Both the position numbers and the translations under genes were made by a program. From positions 6,246,322-6,310,321 of the forward strand of contig NZ_CP036273.1 in the NCBI RefSeq assembly GCF_007747215.1: DNA of 64,000 bases, in the 5' to 3' direction. This stretch comes from Urbifossiella limnaea. Lineage in GTDB: Bacteria > Planctomycetota > Planctomycetia > Gemmatales > Gemmataceae. Shown in pieces: positions 17,478 to 26,273 of this stretch. The notes beneath the pieces were generated by a model. The model worked only from the letters and a program-made list of their open reading frames with translations. It searched no databases and was not told the DNA's origin. The first letter of the stretch is position 1. Each line of letters starts with the position of its first letter.

Positions 17478-18956
17478 TCACGTGGCCATGATGACGGTCT
17501 TCACCTCGGTGTACAGCTGCAGCGCGTACGCCCCCAGCTCGCGGCCGATGCCGCTCATCTTGAACCCGCCGAACGGCGCCGCGGCGTCGAACACGTCGTA
17601 GCAGTTCACCCACACCGTGCCGGCCTTCAGCGCGTTCGACAGGCGGATCGCCTTCTTCACGTCCTTCGTCCACACGGCCGCGGCCAGGCCGTAAAAGCTC
17701 TTGTTGCCGCGGGCGATCACCTCGTCGGCGTCCTTGAACCGCAGGATGCTCATCACCGGCCCGAAAATCTCCTCCCGCGCGATCTTCATGTCGTCGTTCA
17801 CGTCGGCGAACACCGTCGGCTCCACGAAGTAGCCGCGGTCGCCGACGCGGCCGCCGCCGGAGAGGCGCCGCGCGCCCTCGGCGTTACCGGCGTCGATGTA
17901 GCCGAGGATGCGCTCCATCTGCTCCTGGCTCACTTGCGGCCCCTGCTCCGTCGTCGGGTCGAACGGGTCGCCGACGCGCCGGGCCTTCGCCTTCGCCGTC
18001 ATCTTGTGGACGAACTCGTCGTACACGCGGTCCTCGACGTACAGCCGGCTGCCGGCCACGCAGCACTGCCCCTGGTTGAAGAACAGCCCGAAGTACGCGC
18101 CTTCCACGGCAGCGTCCAGGTCGGCGTCGGCGAACACGACGTTCGGCGACTTGCCGCCGAGTTCGAGGCTGACGCGCTTCAGGTTGCTGTCCGCGGCCGC
18201 CTTCATGACGATCTTGCCGGTCGTCGTCTCGCCGGTGAAGGCGATCTTGTCCACGTCCGGGTGGCCGGACAGCGCCGCGCCGGCAGTCGGGCCGAAGCCG
18301 GGCACCACGTTGATGACGCCGTCGGGGAAGCCGACCTCCTGCGCCAGTTTGGCGATCCGCAGCGCGGTGAGCGGCGTCTGCTCGGCGGGCTTGAGGACGA
18401 GGGCGTTGCCGCACGCCAGCGCCGGCCCCCACTTCCACGCCTGCATCAGCAGCGGGAAGTTCCACGGGATGATCTGCCCCACGACGCCGACCGGCTCGTG
18501 GCGGGTGTAGCAGAAGTAGTTGCCGTCGACGGGGATGGTGAGGCCGTGGTTCTTGTCGGCCCAGCCGGCGTAGTAGCGGTAGCACTGCAAGGTCAGCGGC
18601 AGGTCGGCGGCCAGCGAGTCGGCGATCGGCTTGCCGTTGTCCAGCGTCTCGAGCGCGGCCAGTTCGTCGAGGTTCGCCTCAACGGCGTCGGCGAGCTTGT
18701 TGAGGAGCCGGCCGCGGCCGCTGGCGTTCATGCGACCCCACGGGCCGTCCATCGCGGCTCGGGCGGCCTTCACGGCGCGGTCGATGTCCTCCTTGTCGCC
18801 CTCCGCGACGCGGCAGATCACGTCGCCGGTGGCGGGGTTCACCGTCTCGAACGTCTTGCCGGACGCGGCCGGCAGCCACCTGCCGCCGACGAACAGCTGC
18901 TGGTCGGACACCTTCGGCGGCGCGGGCTTCGGCATCCGGGCGGTGGCGGCGGCCAT
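17478..18956 (-). CDS. NAD(P)-dependent aldehyde dehydrogenase
   Basis: A 492-residue protein from the ATG at 18956, the usual ALDH length. The cofactor-binding stretch [12 protein letters not shown], the glutamate motif [10 protein letters not shown], and the catalytic cysteine in [13 protein letters not shown] are all present, as is the closing [14 protein letters not shown]. It oxidises aldehydes to acids with NAD(P); the overall sequence resembles class 1/2 (betaine/retinal-type) ALDHs. The longer upstream reading adds 26 arginine-rich residues and lacks support. It stands between two unrelated genes, 82 nt upstream of the vWA gene on the same strand. Confidence 0.93.
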   Translation of the reverse strand: MAAATARMPKPAPPKVSDQQLFVGGRWLPAASGKTFETVNPATGDVICRVAEGDKEDIDRAVKAARAAMDGPWGRMNASGRGRLLNKLADAVEANLDELAALETLDNGKPIADSLAADLPLTLQCYRYYAGWADKNHGLTIPVDGNYFCYTRHEPVGVVGQIIPWNFPLLMQAWKWGPALACGNALVLKPAEQTPLTALRIAKLAQEVGFPDGVINVVPGFGPTAGAALSGHPDVDKIAFTGETTTGKIVMKAAADSNLKRVSLELGGKSPNVVFADADLDAAVEGAYFGLFFNQGQCCVAGSRLYVEDRVYDEFVHKMTAKAKARRVGDPFDPTTEQGPQVSQEQMERILGYIDAGNAEGARRLSGGGRVGDRGYFVEPTVFADVNDDMKIAREEIFGPVMSILRFKDADEVIARGNKSFYGLAAAVWTKDVKKAIRLSNALKAGTVWVNCYDVFDAAAPFGGFKMSGIGRELGAYALQLYTEVKTVIMAT

Positions 18957-19046
18957 GGGAGAGCCTCGGGGGAAGGGGGTGGCATTGTAGGTAGGCCGCC
19001 GCGTGCGGCGGTGCGCAGCCGTGCTACGCCGCAACCGGCGACCCGA

Positions 19047-20735
19047 TCACTCCTTGTCCTCCAGCCTGCCCGACCGCTGGATCGCCCGGAACAGGCGCAA
19101 CCCGAACATCGTCGCCGTGGCGCACCCAAGCATCCCGAACACCGGCAGGTCCCACAGCAGCGGCGGTGCCTTCGCCGCCCAGATCACCGCCGAGCCCAAG
19201 AACAGCGCGCTCACCATCATCCCGAACACCAGCCGGTTCACCGACGGGTCGAGGTGGCGGTGGTCCAGCTGCACCGCGAGCTGCTGGTTGTTCAGCCGGC
19301 GGAACAGGCCCGACACCTCGCGCGGCAGGCCGCGGACGAGTTGCTCCCACTCGCGCAGGTCGGAGAACAGCTGGCGCACGACCCGCTTCGGCGACAGCTT
19401 CTTCATCACCAGCGACCGCGCGTACGGCTCCAGCAGCCCCACCAGGTTGAACTTCGGCGACAGCCGCCGGCCGGTCCCTTCGAGGATGATGAGCACCCGC
19501 AGCAGCATCGCCAGCGGCGCCGGCAGCAGGACGTGGTAGCGGCGGACCGCGTCGGTCAGGTCGTTCAGCGCCGTGCCGAGCTGGAACTGGTCCAGCGGCA
19601 TCCCCCAGTAGTATGCCAGCTGCTCCGCCACCTCCGCCTCCAGGGCGTCGGCGTCGAGCTTCGGCGGCACGTCGGCCACCTCCACGATCAGGTCCGTCAG
19701 CGTCGCCGCGTCGTGGTTCACCGCCGCGGTCACGCCGCGCTCGATCCGGTCGCGCAGCTTCGCGTCCACGCGGCCAACCATGCCCACGTCCAGCAGCCCG
19801 ATGCGGCCACGCGGGTGGTCGGGCGTCGCCGGCAGGTACAGCAGGTTGCCCGGATGCGGGTCGGCGTGGAAGATGCCGTCGCGGAAGATCATCGCCAGGA
19901 AGACGTGCGCCCCGCGCGCCGCCAGGTCGTGGAGGTCGCCGCCGGCCGACCTCACCTTCTCGAGCCGGGTGAACGGCACGCCCTCCAGGTACTCCATCGT
20001 CAAGACGCGGCCGGTCGAGAACGCCGGGTACGGTTCCGGCACCGCCACGCCGGCGTCCTTCTCGAACGCCTGCCGGAACAGTTGCAGGTTGCGCAGTTCG
20101 CGGCGGAAGTCGAGCTCGCGCAGAAGCACACGCTTGAACTCGGCCACAACCGCGACCGGGCGGTAGGGTCGCAGCTCCGGCAGGAACCGCACGGCCAGCT
20201 CGGCCAGTTCCGCGAGGATGGACAGGTCGTTCTCGACGCGGCGGACGATTCCGGGGTGCTGCACCTTCACCACGACCGCGCGGCCGTCGTGGAGCGTGGC
20301 CCGGTGGACCTGCCCGATCGACGCCGACGCCAGGGGCACCGGTTCGAAGTGCGGGAACACCTCCGGCACGGGGCGACCGAGTTCCTGTTCGATGAGGTCG
20401 CGGGTGGCCTCGAACGGGTCCGCGGGGACGTTCCCTTGTAGTTCGGACAGTTCGTCGGCGAGCGCCGAGCCGACCACGTCGCGGCGGGTGCTGAGGACCT
20501 GGCCGAACTTGATGAACGTGGTGCCGAGCTCGGTGAGGACGAGCCGCACCCGGGCCTCGAACGTCAGCTGCGACAGGCGGACGATCTCGGTCCGGGCGGC
20601 CCACCGGCGGACGAACCCGGGGTCGAGCCGCAGCACCACGTCGGCGAGGCCGTACTTGGTCAGCGTGCGGACGATCTCGACGACCCGGGACAGGTTCCGG
20701 GCGAGCTGCGGGATGGACGCCAGGTCGAGCCGCAT
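19047..20735 (-). CDS. AarF/ABC1/UbiB family kinase-like protein
   Basis: A 562-residue protein carrying the UbiB/ADCK signatures: the KxGQ motif KFGQVLSTR (76-84), the alanine/serine-rich loop ASASIGQVH (about 136-144), the VVVKVQHPGI lysine, the catalytic DPHPGN and the metal-binding LLDVGMVG. Two hydrophobic segments near the C-terminus (about 500-545) anchor it to the membrane. Family members act as atypical kinases or ATPases that support quinone biosynthesis and lipid trafficking. Nothing nearby belongs to the quinone pathway, so the role here stays general. Confidence 0.9.
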   Translation of the reverse strand: MRLDLASIPQLARNLSRVVEIVRTLTKYGLADVVLRLDPGFVRRWAARTEIVRLSQLTFEARVRLVLTELGTTFIKFGQVLSTRRDVVGSALADELSELQGNVPADPFEATRDLIEQELGRPVPEVFPHFEPVPLASASIGQVHRATLHDGRAVVVKVQHPGIVRRVENDLSILAELAELAVRFLPELRPYRPVAVVAEFKRVLLRELDFRRELRNLQLFRQAFEKDAGVAVPEPYPAFSTGRVLTMEYLEGVPFTRLEKVRSAGGDLHDLAARGAHVFLAMIFRDGIFHADPHPGNLLYLPATPDHPRGRIGLLDVGMVGRVDAKLRDRIERGVTAAVNHDAATLTDLIVEVADVPPKLDADALEAEVAEQLAYYWGMPLDQFQLGTALNDLTDAVRRYHVLLPAPLAMLLRVLIILEGTGRRLSPKFNLVGLLEPYARSLVMKKLSPKRVVRQLFSDLREWEQLVRGLPREVSGLFRRLNNQQLAVQLDHRHLDPSVNRLVFGMMVSALFLGSAVIWAAKAPPLLWDLPVFGMLGCATATMFGLRLFRAIQRSGRLEDKE

Positions 20736-20770
20736 GCCGGGCGTCCCCCGCGCTCCGGGCGGAGCGCCCG

Positions 20771-21286
20771 CTACTTCGGGTTGAGCGTCACGCGGGCCGT
20801 CTCGCCGGCCCGCAACACCACCTTCGCCGCGGCCCGGGTCGTCTTCCCGTTCGCGGTCACCTCGGCGACGAGTTCATACCCGTAATCCTGGCCGTAGCTC
20901 AGTGCCGGCACGGAGTACGTCCGCGAGTTGCCGGTGGTCGGCGACGACACCCCGTTGAACTTCAGGACGGCGCTCTCGGGCAGGTCGACGACCAGCGTGG
21001 CCGCGCCGGTGCCGGCGAACGGGTCGGCGTAGCCGCGGCAGCCGTAGCAGCCCCACCCGTAGGTGGCGTAGGGGCCGTACGACGCCCAGTTCGCGTACGG
21101 GCCGTGGGCGTAGTTGTAGTACGCGAACCACGGGTAGGCCCAGCCGTAGTAGTACGTGTTGGTGTAGTACCCGCTCGGGGTCAGGAGCGGGAACGTGGCG
21201 CTGGTGGCGGTCGGCCAGTCCCAGGCCTTCGCGGGGGCGGCGGATGCGGCCACGGCCAGGACGGCGGCGAACAGGGCGCGTCGCAT
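20771..21286 (-). CDS. TIGR03000 domain protein, secreted
   Basis: A 171-residue protein from the ATG at 21286 with a signal peptide (residues 1-21). A Tyr/Gly/Trp-rich region follows (about 40-95, with a CYGC pair), then a C-terminal beta domain of about 75 residues beginning ATLVVDLPESAVLKFNG and ending GETARVTLNPK. This matches TIGR03000, a small domain known almost only from planctomycetes and of unknown function. The low-complexity aromatic segment suggests a surface or matrix protein. Confidence 0.82.
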   Translation of the reverse strand: MRRALFAAVLAVAASAAPAKAWDWPTATSATFPLLTPSGYYTNTYYYGWAYPWFAYYNYAHGPYANWASYGPYATYGWGCYGCRGYADPFAGTGAATLVVDLPESAVLKFNGVSSPTTGNSRTYSVPALSYGQDYGYELVAEVTANGKTTRAAAKVVLRAGETARVTLNPK

Positions 21287-21402
21287 GGGGTGTCTCCGGG
21301 TTGCGGGGGCGGCATAAAGCCCCCTCCCCCTCGACTCTAGCGACCGGCGTGTCCGACACAACCTGTCTTGCCCAGATTATCCAAACTACCACCCGGGCCG
21401 CT

Positions 21403-23196
21403 TCAATCCCCGTTCCGCTCCGCTTCGCGGTCGAGGTGCAGGTGCGGCGTCGCGCCTTTGCCGCGGAGCTCGATCACGCGGTCGGCGCGGCCCTGCGTCA
21501 GGTACGCGGTCAGGTCCACGCCCATCTCGCGCAGCGCGCTCAGGTGCTGCCGCTGCCGCTCCTCGGCCTGCCGGCGCACCTCGATCTCCGTCTCCGCGTC
21601 GCGGCGGCGCTGGTCGCGCACGGCCGTGCGCTCCGCCTCCTTCTGCCGCAGCTCCGCCTCCTGCCGCTTGCGGCCCAGTTCGATCTCGGCTTCCACCTCG
21701 GCCGTCTGCTCGGTCCGCCGCCGCGTCGCGCGGTTCATCTGCGCGTTTAGCTTGAAGTCCTCCAGCGTCTGCGCCTGCTCCTCGGTCGCGCGTTCCAGTT
21801 GCAGCCGCGTCCGCGACTCGATCGCCTGGTCGTGCATCGCCTGGAGCCGGTCCGGGGCGGCGTAGCCCCGGTAGACCACCTTGTTGACGCGGTAGCCGTT
21901 CTGGGCCGCCCGCGCCGTGAGCTGCCGGTAGGCGTCGAGCTCGTTCAGCCCGCCGGTGTCGTGCTTGAACTGCTCGAACGTACGCCGGCCGCAAAACTCG
22001 ACCACGTCCGACGTGGCGGCGTTGATGAAGTCGCCGATCGGGTCGTGCGTCGCCTCCAACATGCGGTCGATGTCCATGAGCTCGAAGAAGAGCATGAGCT
22101 TGATGGTGAGGACGGCGTCGTCGGCGGTGCGGACCTCGGGCACGTCGTGGTACATCTGGTCGGGCATGAGCCACAGCTTCTGGAAGACGAGCCCCTTGGC
22201 GACCTTCCGCACGCCCTGCGAGCCGCCCTCGGAGCCGTGCCACGCGAACGTGTGCAGCCACTCGCCGGGCGCCGGCACGAACAGCGTCGGCCCGTACACG
22301 ATCCGCCGCGTGATCGCGTCCGACCCCGCGGCCCGGCTGTACACGATCACCGCCTCCTTGGCGGCGAGTTGGAGGGCGTCCTGGCGCTGGACGGTCTCGT
22401 GGACGCGCGGGTCGAACCACAGGTCGGCGGGGCCGGGGACGTGTTCCTGCCGGCCGTCGCGGAAGCGGACGATGAGGAACTCGCCGGGGTGCGCGACGAA
22501 GTGCCGCATCTTCTCGAACCGCTTCCGCCACGCCCACACGCGCCGCGGCCCGATCACGACCTCCATGCTCCCGTCCGCGCGGACCATGAGCGCCCGCTGC
22601 CCCTCCTCGACGGTGTAGTACCACATGGTGGCGGTCCCGTAGTCAGGGGTGGTGTCGAGTCCCGGCGGCATCGGCCGCTGGGGGATGTTGGCTTGAAGGT
22701 CGGCGACGTGAACGGAATCCCAACGGCCGGTGTTCGGGTCGATCGTGCCGCGCATCCCCTTGAGGAATTCGACGCGGGCGTGGGCGCGCTTCGCCTTCGC
22801 GGCGGTGCGCGTCACCGACTCCTCGGGCACGTCGAAGTCGATAGCCGTGTCGGTGAACTCGCAGAGCATCGAGTCCACGGACTCCGTTTCGCTCTGGCCG
22901 TAGTGCTCGTTGATGGCCTTGATGAGCGCGGCCCGCGGGTAGCCGACGAGGCGGATCTTCTTGTTCAGGATGAACGTCAGCTTGTCGGCGACGGACAGGT
23001 CGTTGGGGTCGGCGGCGGCCACGAACAGCGTCTCGCCGTCGAGCCGGACGGGGAGGACGAGATTCTCGCGCGCCACCGACTCGGGGACGAGTTCGAGGAC
23101 GTGCGGGGGCGGCGTCGGCAGCGGGATGACCGACGGCTCCGCGGCCTCGGCGGCGAGGTGGACGGCGCCCCGCTTGTGGATGATGTCGGGGATCAC
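21403..23196 (-). CDS. MshEN + vault-like repeats + SPFH + coiled-coil protein
   Basis: A 597-residue protein with an unusual order of parts. Residues about 33-100 resemble the N-terminal MshEN/GspE-N domain of type II secretion ATPases (LVPESVARENLVLPV, LFVAAADPNDL, INEHYG), but no ATPase follows. Residues about 196-320 hold three related segments, each a strand pair followed by GP and aromatic residues (VVIGPRRVWAW, HVPGPADLWFDP, IVYGPTLFVPAP). These resemble major vault protein repeats. Residues about 330-445 look like an SPFH/band-7 domain. About 450-550 form a Glu/Arg/Gln-rich coiled coil. There is no signal peptide or membrane helix, so the protein is probably cytoplasmic and oligomeric. 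Function unknown; domain calls are by eye. Confidence 0.7.
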   Translation of the reverse strand: MIPDIIHKRGAVHLAAEAAEPSVIPLPTPPPHVLELVPESVARENLVLPVRLDGETLFVAAADPNDLSVADKLTFILNKKIRLVGYPRAALIKAINEHYGQSETESVDSMLCEFTDTAIDFDVPEESVTRTAAKAKRAHARVEFLKGMRGTIDPNTGRWDSVHVADLQANIPQRPMPPGLDTTPDYGTATMWYYTVEEGQRALMVRADGSMEVVIGPRRVWAWRKRFEKMRHFVAHPGEFLIVRFRDGRQEHVPGPADLWFDPRVHETVQRQDALQLAAKEAVIVYSRAAGSDAITRRIVYGPTLFVPAPGEWLHTFAWHGSEGGSQGVRKVAKGLVFQKLWLMPDQMYHDVPEVRTADDAVLTIKLMLFFELMDIDRMLEATHDPIGDFINAATSDVVEFCGRRTFEQFKHDTGGLNELDAYRQLTARAAQNGYRVNKVVYRGYAAPDRLQAMHDQAIESRTRLQLERATEEQAQTLEDFKLNAQMNRATRRRTEQTAEVEAEIELGRKRQEAELRQKEAERTAVRDQRRRDAETEIEVRRQAEERQRQHLSALREMGVDLTAYLTQGRADRVIELRGKGATPHLHLDREAERNGD

Positions 23197-23307
23197 GGCG
23201 GTCTCCGCCGCCGCGACCGCGGCGGGTGGACACCTGGGCTGGGACTTGTCGGTGCTATTGTTTCCGCGCGGTCAAGAGGAAGGGTGGGGTCGGCAAGAGA
23301 CGACGGG

Positions 23308-23441
23308 TTAACCACAGAGTCACAGAGAGCACAGAGGGAAGACAAAAAACCGAGAGGAAGACACAAGATTGATTGAAATCAAACTCTGCCTCGTCTCGGT
23401 TTTCTGTCTTCCCTCTGTGCTCTCTGTGACTCTGTGGTTAA
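23308..23441. repeat. Tandem-arm hairpin element (CACAGAG type)
   Basis: The left arm at 23308-23352 and right arm at 23395-23441 are inverted copies of about 45 bp with two mismatches, separated by about 42 nt. The arms are built from repeated CACAGAG-like units. Base composition is clearly more AT-rich than the surroundings. The right arm runs into the TAA stop codon of trpB (23438-23440). Confidence 0.85.
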
Positions 23442-24664
23442 TCCGGCTTCGCTCCCGTTTTCCGGCCCGCCATCAGCCGAGCCACCTCGGCGCAGTCCTT
23501 GTCGCCGCGGCCGCTGAAGCACAGCACCACCACGTCCGTCTTCGGCCGCCGCGCCGCCTCGCGCATCGTCTCGACCACCGCGTGCGCCGTCTCCAGCGCC
23601 GGCAAAATCCCCTCCAGCCGGGCGCACAGGTGGAAGGCGTCCAGCGCGTCCTGGTCGCTCACGTTGCAGTACCGCACCCGGCTGCTGTCGCGCCAGTAGC
23701 TGTGCTCCGGGCCGACGCCCGGGTAGTCCAGCCCGGCGCTCACCGAGTGCACGTCGGCCGTCTGCCCGTCGTCGTCCTGGAGCACGTAGCTGAAGCTGCC
23801 GTGCAGCACGCCGGGGGCGCCGAACGTGAGCGTCGCGGCGTGCTGGCCGCGCTCCTTGTTCCGCCCGCCGGCCTCGACGCCGACCAGTTCCACGCCCGCC
23901 TCGTCCACGAACGGGTAGAACATGCCGGCCGCGTTGCTCCCGCCGCCGACGCACGCCACCACCGCGTCCGGCAGCCGGCCGAACAGCTCGCGGGATTGCT
24001 CGATCGTCTCGCGGCCGATGACGCTCTGGAAGTCGCGGACCATCATCGGGAACGGGTGCGGGCCGACGACGCTGCCGATGATGTAGTGCGTCCCCTCGAC
24101 GGTGCTCATCCACTCGCGCATGGCCTCGTTCGTGGCGTCCTTCAGCGTCTTGCTGCCGCTCGACACGGGGAACACCTCGGTCCCCATCGCCTTCATGCGG
24201 AAGACGTTCAGCTCCTGCCGGCGGATGTCCTCCTCGCCCATGTACACCCGGCACGTCATGCCGAACAGCGCCGCCGCGGTGGCGGTGGCGACGCCGTGCA
24301 TCCCCGCCCCCGTCTCGGCGATGACGCGAGACTTGCCCATGCGCTTCGTGAGCATGGCCTGGCCGAGGGCGTTGTTGATCTTGTGCGCCCCGGTGTGGTT
24401 CAGGTCTTCGCGCTTGAGGTAGATGCGAGCGCCGCCGGCTTCCGCCGTGAGCCGCTCCGCGAAGTACAGCCGACTCGGCCGGCCGACGTACTCCTGCAAC
24501 CGCCGGTCGAACTCGGCGAGGAACGCGGGGTCGGCCTGCGCGTCCTTGTAGGCGCGGTCGAGCTGTTCGAGCGCGAACATGAGGGTTTCGGGGACGAACC
24601 GGCCGCCGTAGGGGCCGAACCGGCCGCGGGCGTCGGGGACGTGGGAGACGGGGGCAGAAGTCAT
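23438..24664 (-). CDS. trpB: Tryptophan synthase beta chain
   Basis: A 408-residue protein, the normal TrpB length. It has the PLP lysine in [19 protein letters not shown], the [10 protein letters not shown] loop, the phosphate-binding [12 protein letters not shown] and the closing CFSGRGDKD. It condenses indole with serine to give tryptophan, normally with TrpA. No trpA or other trp gene is adjacent; upstream is an unrelated hypothetical gene, so the tryptophan genes are dispersed here. The stop codon lies inside the arm of a repetitive hairpin element. Confidence 0.97.
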   Translation of the reverse strand: MTSAPVSHVPDARGRFGPYGGRFVPETLMFALEQLDRAYKDAQADPAFLAEFDRRLQEYVGRPSRLYFAERLTAEAGGARIYLKREDLNHTGAHKINNALGQAMLTKRMGKSRVIAETGAGMHGVATATAAALFGMTCRVYMGEEDIRRQELNVFRMKAMGTEVFPVSSGSKTLKDATNEAMREWMSTVEGTHYIIGSVVGPHPFPMMVRDFQSVIGRETIEQSRELFGRLPDAVVACVGGGSNAAGMFYPFVDEAGVELVGVEAGGRNKERGQHAATLTFGAPGVLHGSFSYVLQDDDGQTADVHSVSAGLDYPGVGPEHSYWRDSSRVRYCNVSDQDALDAFHLCARLEGILPALETAHAVVETMREAARRPKTDVVVLCFSGRGDKDCAEVARLMAGRKTGAKPD

Positions 24665-24731
24665 GAGCCGGGGTCGCTCGTGGGGTGGGTCCGCGCCGTC
24701 ATTCTAGGCGCGTGCCCCCCGAGCGGGCGCG

Positions 24732-25253
24732 TCAGGGGGCGGAGTGCGCCACCCTTTCGGCCCCTGCCGGGGCGGGCTCGGATAAAAGCGGTGCGATCCG
24801 ACGCCGCCACCGCAGCGCTTCGGCGGTCAGCAGCCCGGCCGCGACCGCGCCGACGAGCCACGGCACGAGGTGCCAGCCCGGCCGGAACACGCGGTACCCC
24901 TCGGCCGACGTGACGCGCTCCTCCCCCTCCGCGCCGTGGAACGCGACCGCCACCACGCCGGCGCCCACGTCGTAGTCGCGGTAGACCGAGCTGTCCGCCT
25001 TCCGCATGGCCCGGCCGCGGTCCACCGCCGACTCGCTCCACAGGTCGGACAGGTCGCGGGCGCCGTGCTTCAACTGCTCCGTGGCGTAGTCCGGCCGGCC
25101 CTCGCTGCCGAGCGCCGCCGCCACCTCCGCGGCCGTCATGCCGGGCTGAACCTTCGCCGCGTCCTCGGCGGGGCTCGCGCTCAGGGCGCCGGCCACCAGC
25201 ACGACCACGGCCACGACCTCGCCGGCCGTCCGCTCCCGCATCGTCCAGCGCAT
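24732..25253 (-). CDS. Hypothetical membrane protein with SmpA-like motif
   Basis: A 173-residue protein with an N-terminal hydrophobic helix (about 10-27), a short region beginning VQPGMTAAEVAAALGSEGRPD that resembles the SmpA/OmlA-type helix-turn motif, and a second membrane helix at about 130-147 followed by a basic then Pro/Ala-rich tail. The middle part would be extracytoplasmic. No specific family is recognised. It is divergent from mutM with 65 nt between starts. Confidence 0.6.
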   Translation of the reverse strand: MRWTMRERTAGEVVAVVVLVAGALSASPAEDAAKVQPGMTAAEVAAALGSEGRPDYATEQLKHGARDLSDLWSESAVDRGRAMRKADSSVYRDYDVGAGVVAVAFHGAEGEERVTSAEGYRVFRPGWHLVPWLVGAVAAGLLTAEALRWRRRIAPLLSEPAPAGAERVAHSAP

Positions 25254-25318
25254 CGCCGCCCCCGGGTGAGTACCAGCCGAAGCGTAGCACGCAACCGGCC
25301 GTCTGGTAGAATCCCGGG

Positions 25319-26212
25319 ATGCCGGAACTGCCCGAGGTGGAGACCGTGGTCCGCGACCTCCGCCCCCGCGCGGTCGGCCGCACGGTCACCGCCGTCCGCG
25401 TCGGGGCGAAGCAACTCCGCAAGGCGTGGAACGTGGCCTGGGCGGCGGACGTGGTCGGCCGGCGGGTCGCCGCGATCCGCCGCCGCGGCAAGTGGATCGT
25501 GGTCGAAATGGAGGGGCCGCGCATCGTCGTCCACCTCGGCATGACGGGTCAGTTCACCGCCGTCGCCGCGGCCGAACCCGAGCCCGACCACCTGCACCTC
25601 GTGTTCGCCCTGAACGACGGCACCGAGCTCCGCTTCCGCGACGTGCGCCGGTTCGGCTCCGTCACGCTGTTCGCCGACGACGCCGCGGTGGAAGCGTTCT
25701 TCGCCGCCGCCGGCCTCGGCCCCGAGCCGTTCGGCCTCGACCCGGCCGCGTTCCGCGAAGTCGTGCGTGCTTCCGCGCGGAACCTGAAGGCGATCCTGAT
25801 CGACCAGACGGTCGTGGCCGGCGTCGGCAACATCTACGCGGACGAGGCGTGCTGCCGCGCCGGCCTCCACCCCGCCCGCAAGGGCGACTCGCTGACGCCC
25901 GCCGAGTGCGACGCGCTGCGGGTCGCCGTCGAGGCCGTGCTGACGACCGCGATCGCCGCCCGCGGCAGCACGATCCGCGACTACGTCGGCGGCTCCGGCC
26001 TCGGCGGCGGCTTCCAGCTGGAGCATCGCGTCTACGGCCGCACCGGTGAGCCGTGCCTCACCTGTGGAGCCGCGATCGAGCGCGTCGTGTTGGCAGGCCG
26101 GTCGTCGCACTACTGCCCGAAGTGTCAGCCGAGGGACCGAGGGACCGAGGGACCGAGGGACCGAGGGGCAGGAACCAGGGAGCGCCCCCGCCCCCGGCTC
26201 AAGCCGAAATGA
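25319..26212 (+). CDS. mutM: Formamidopyrimidine-DNA glycosylase with repeat-encoded tail
   Basis: A 297-residue protein starting MPELPEVETVVRDL, so the catalytic Pro2 and Glu3 of Fpg are present. The helix-two-turn-helix region (VAGVGNIYADEACCRAGLHP) and a C-terminal zinc finger (CLTCG...YCPKC, about 244-266) complete the enzyme, which removes oxidised purines such as 8-oxoguanine and nicks the strand. Fpg normally ends a few residues after the finger. Here about 30 extra residues (PRDRGTEGPRDRG and a basic Pro/Arg end) follow, encoded by the left arm of a tandem-repeat hairpin. Confidence 0.96.
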   Translation: MPELPEVETVVRDLRPRAVGRTVTAVRVGAKQLRKAWNVAWAADVVGRRVAAIRRRGKWIVVEMEGPRIVVHLGMTGQFTAVAAAEPEPDHLHLVFALNDGTELRFRDVRRFGSVTLFADDAAVEAFFAAAGLGPEPFGLDPAAFREVVRASARNLKAILIDQTVVAGVGNIYADEACCRAGLHPARKGDSLTPAECDALRVAVEAVLTTAIAARGSTIRDYVGGSGLGGGFQLEHRVYGRTGEPCLTCGAAIERVVLAGRSSHYCPKCQPRDRGTEGPRDRGAGTRERPRPRLKPK

Positions 26213-26260
26213 TCGGACGGTCGGTCCCTGTGTCCCTGTGCCCCTGTGTCCCTCAGTCCC
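26130..26260. repeat. Tandem-arm hairpin element (GGGACCGA type)
   Basis: The left arm at 26130-26167 is a run of GGGACCGA units. The right arm at 26223-26260 is made of TCCCTGTG-type units and is largely its inverse complement, with a 55-nt spacer. The left arm is translated as the tail of mutM. The right arm lies just upstream of the sensor kinase start. Confidence 0.8.
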
Positions 26261-26273
26261 CCCAGTCGCCGTC

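Noticed and set aside
12282-20441. A 2719-codon open frame on the plus strand
   Set aside because: It lies opposite four well-recognised genes (double-vWA, ALDH, AarF-like kinase). Its product is mostly Arg, His, Gln, Val and Gly, as expected for the antisense of GC-rich codons.
26130-26170. Possible CRISPR or tandem-repeat array
   Set aside because: The units are 8 nt with no unique spacers. The structure is a tandem-arm hairpin, not a CRISPR.
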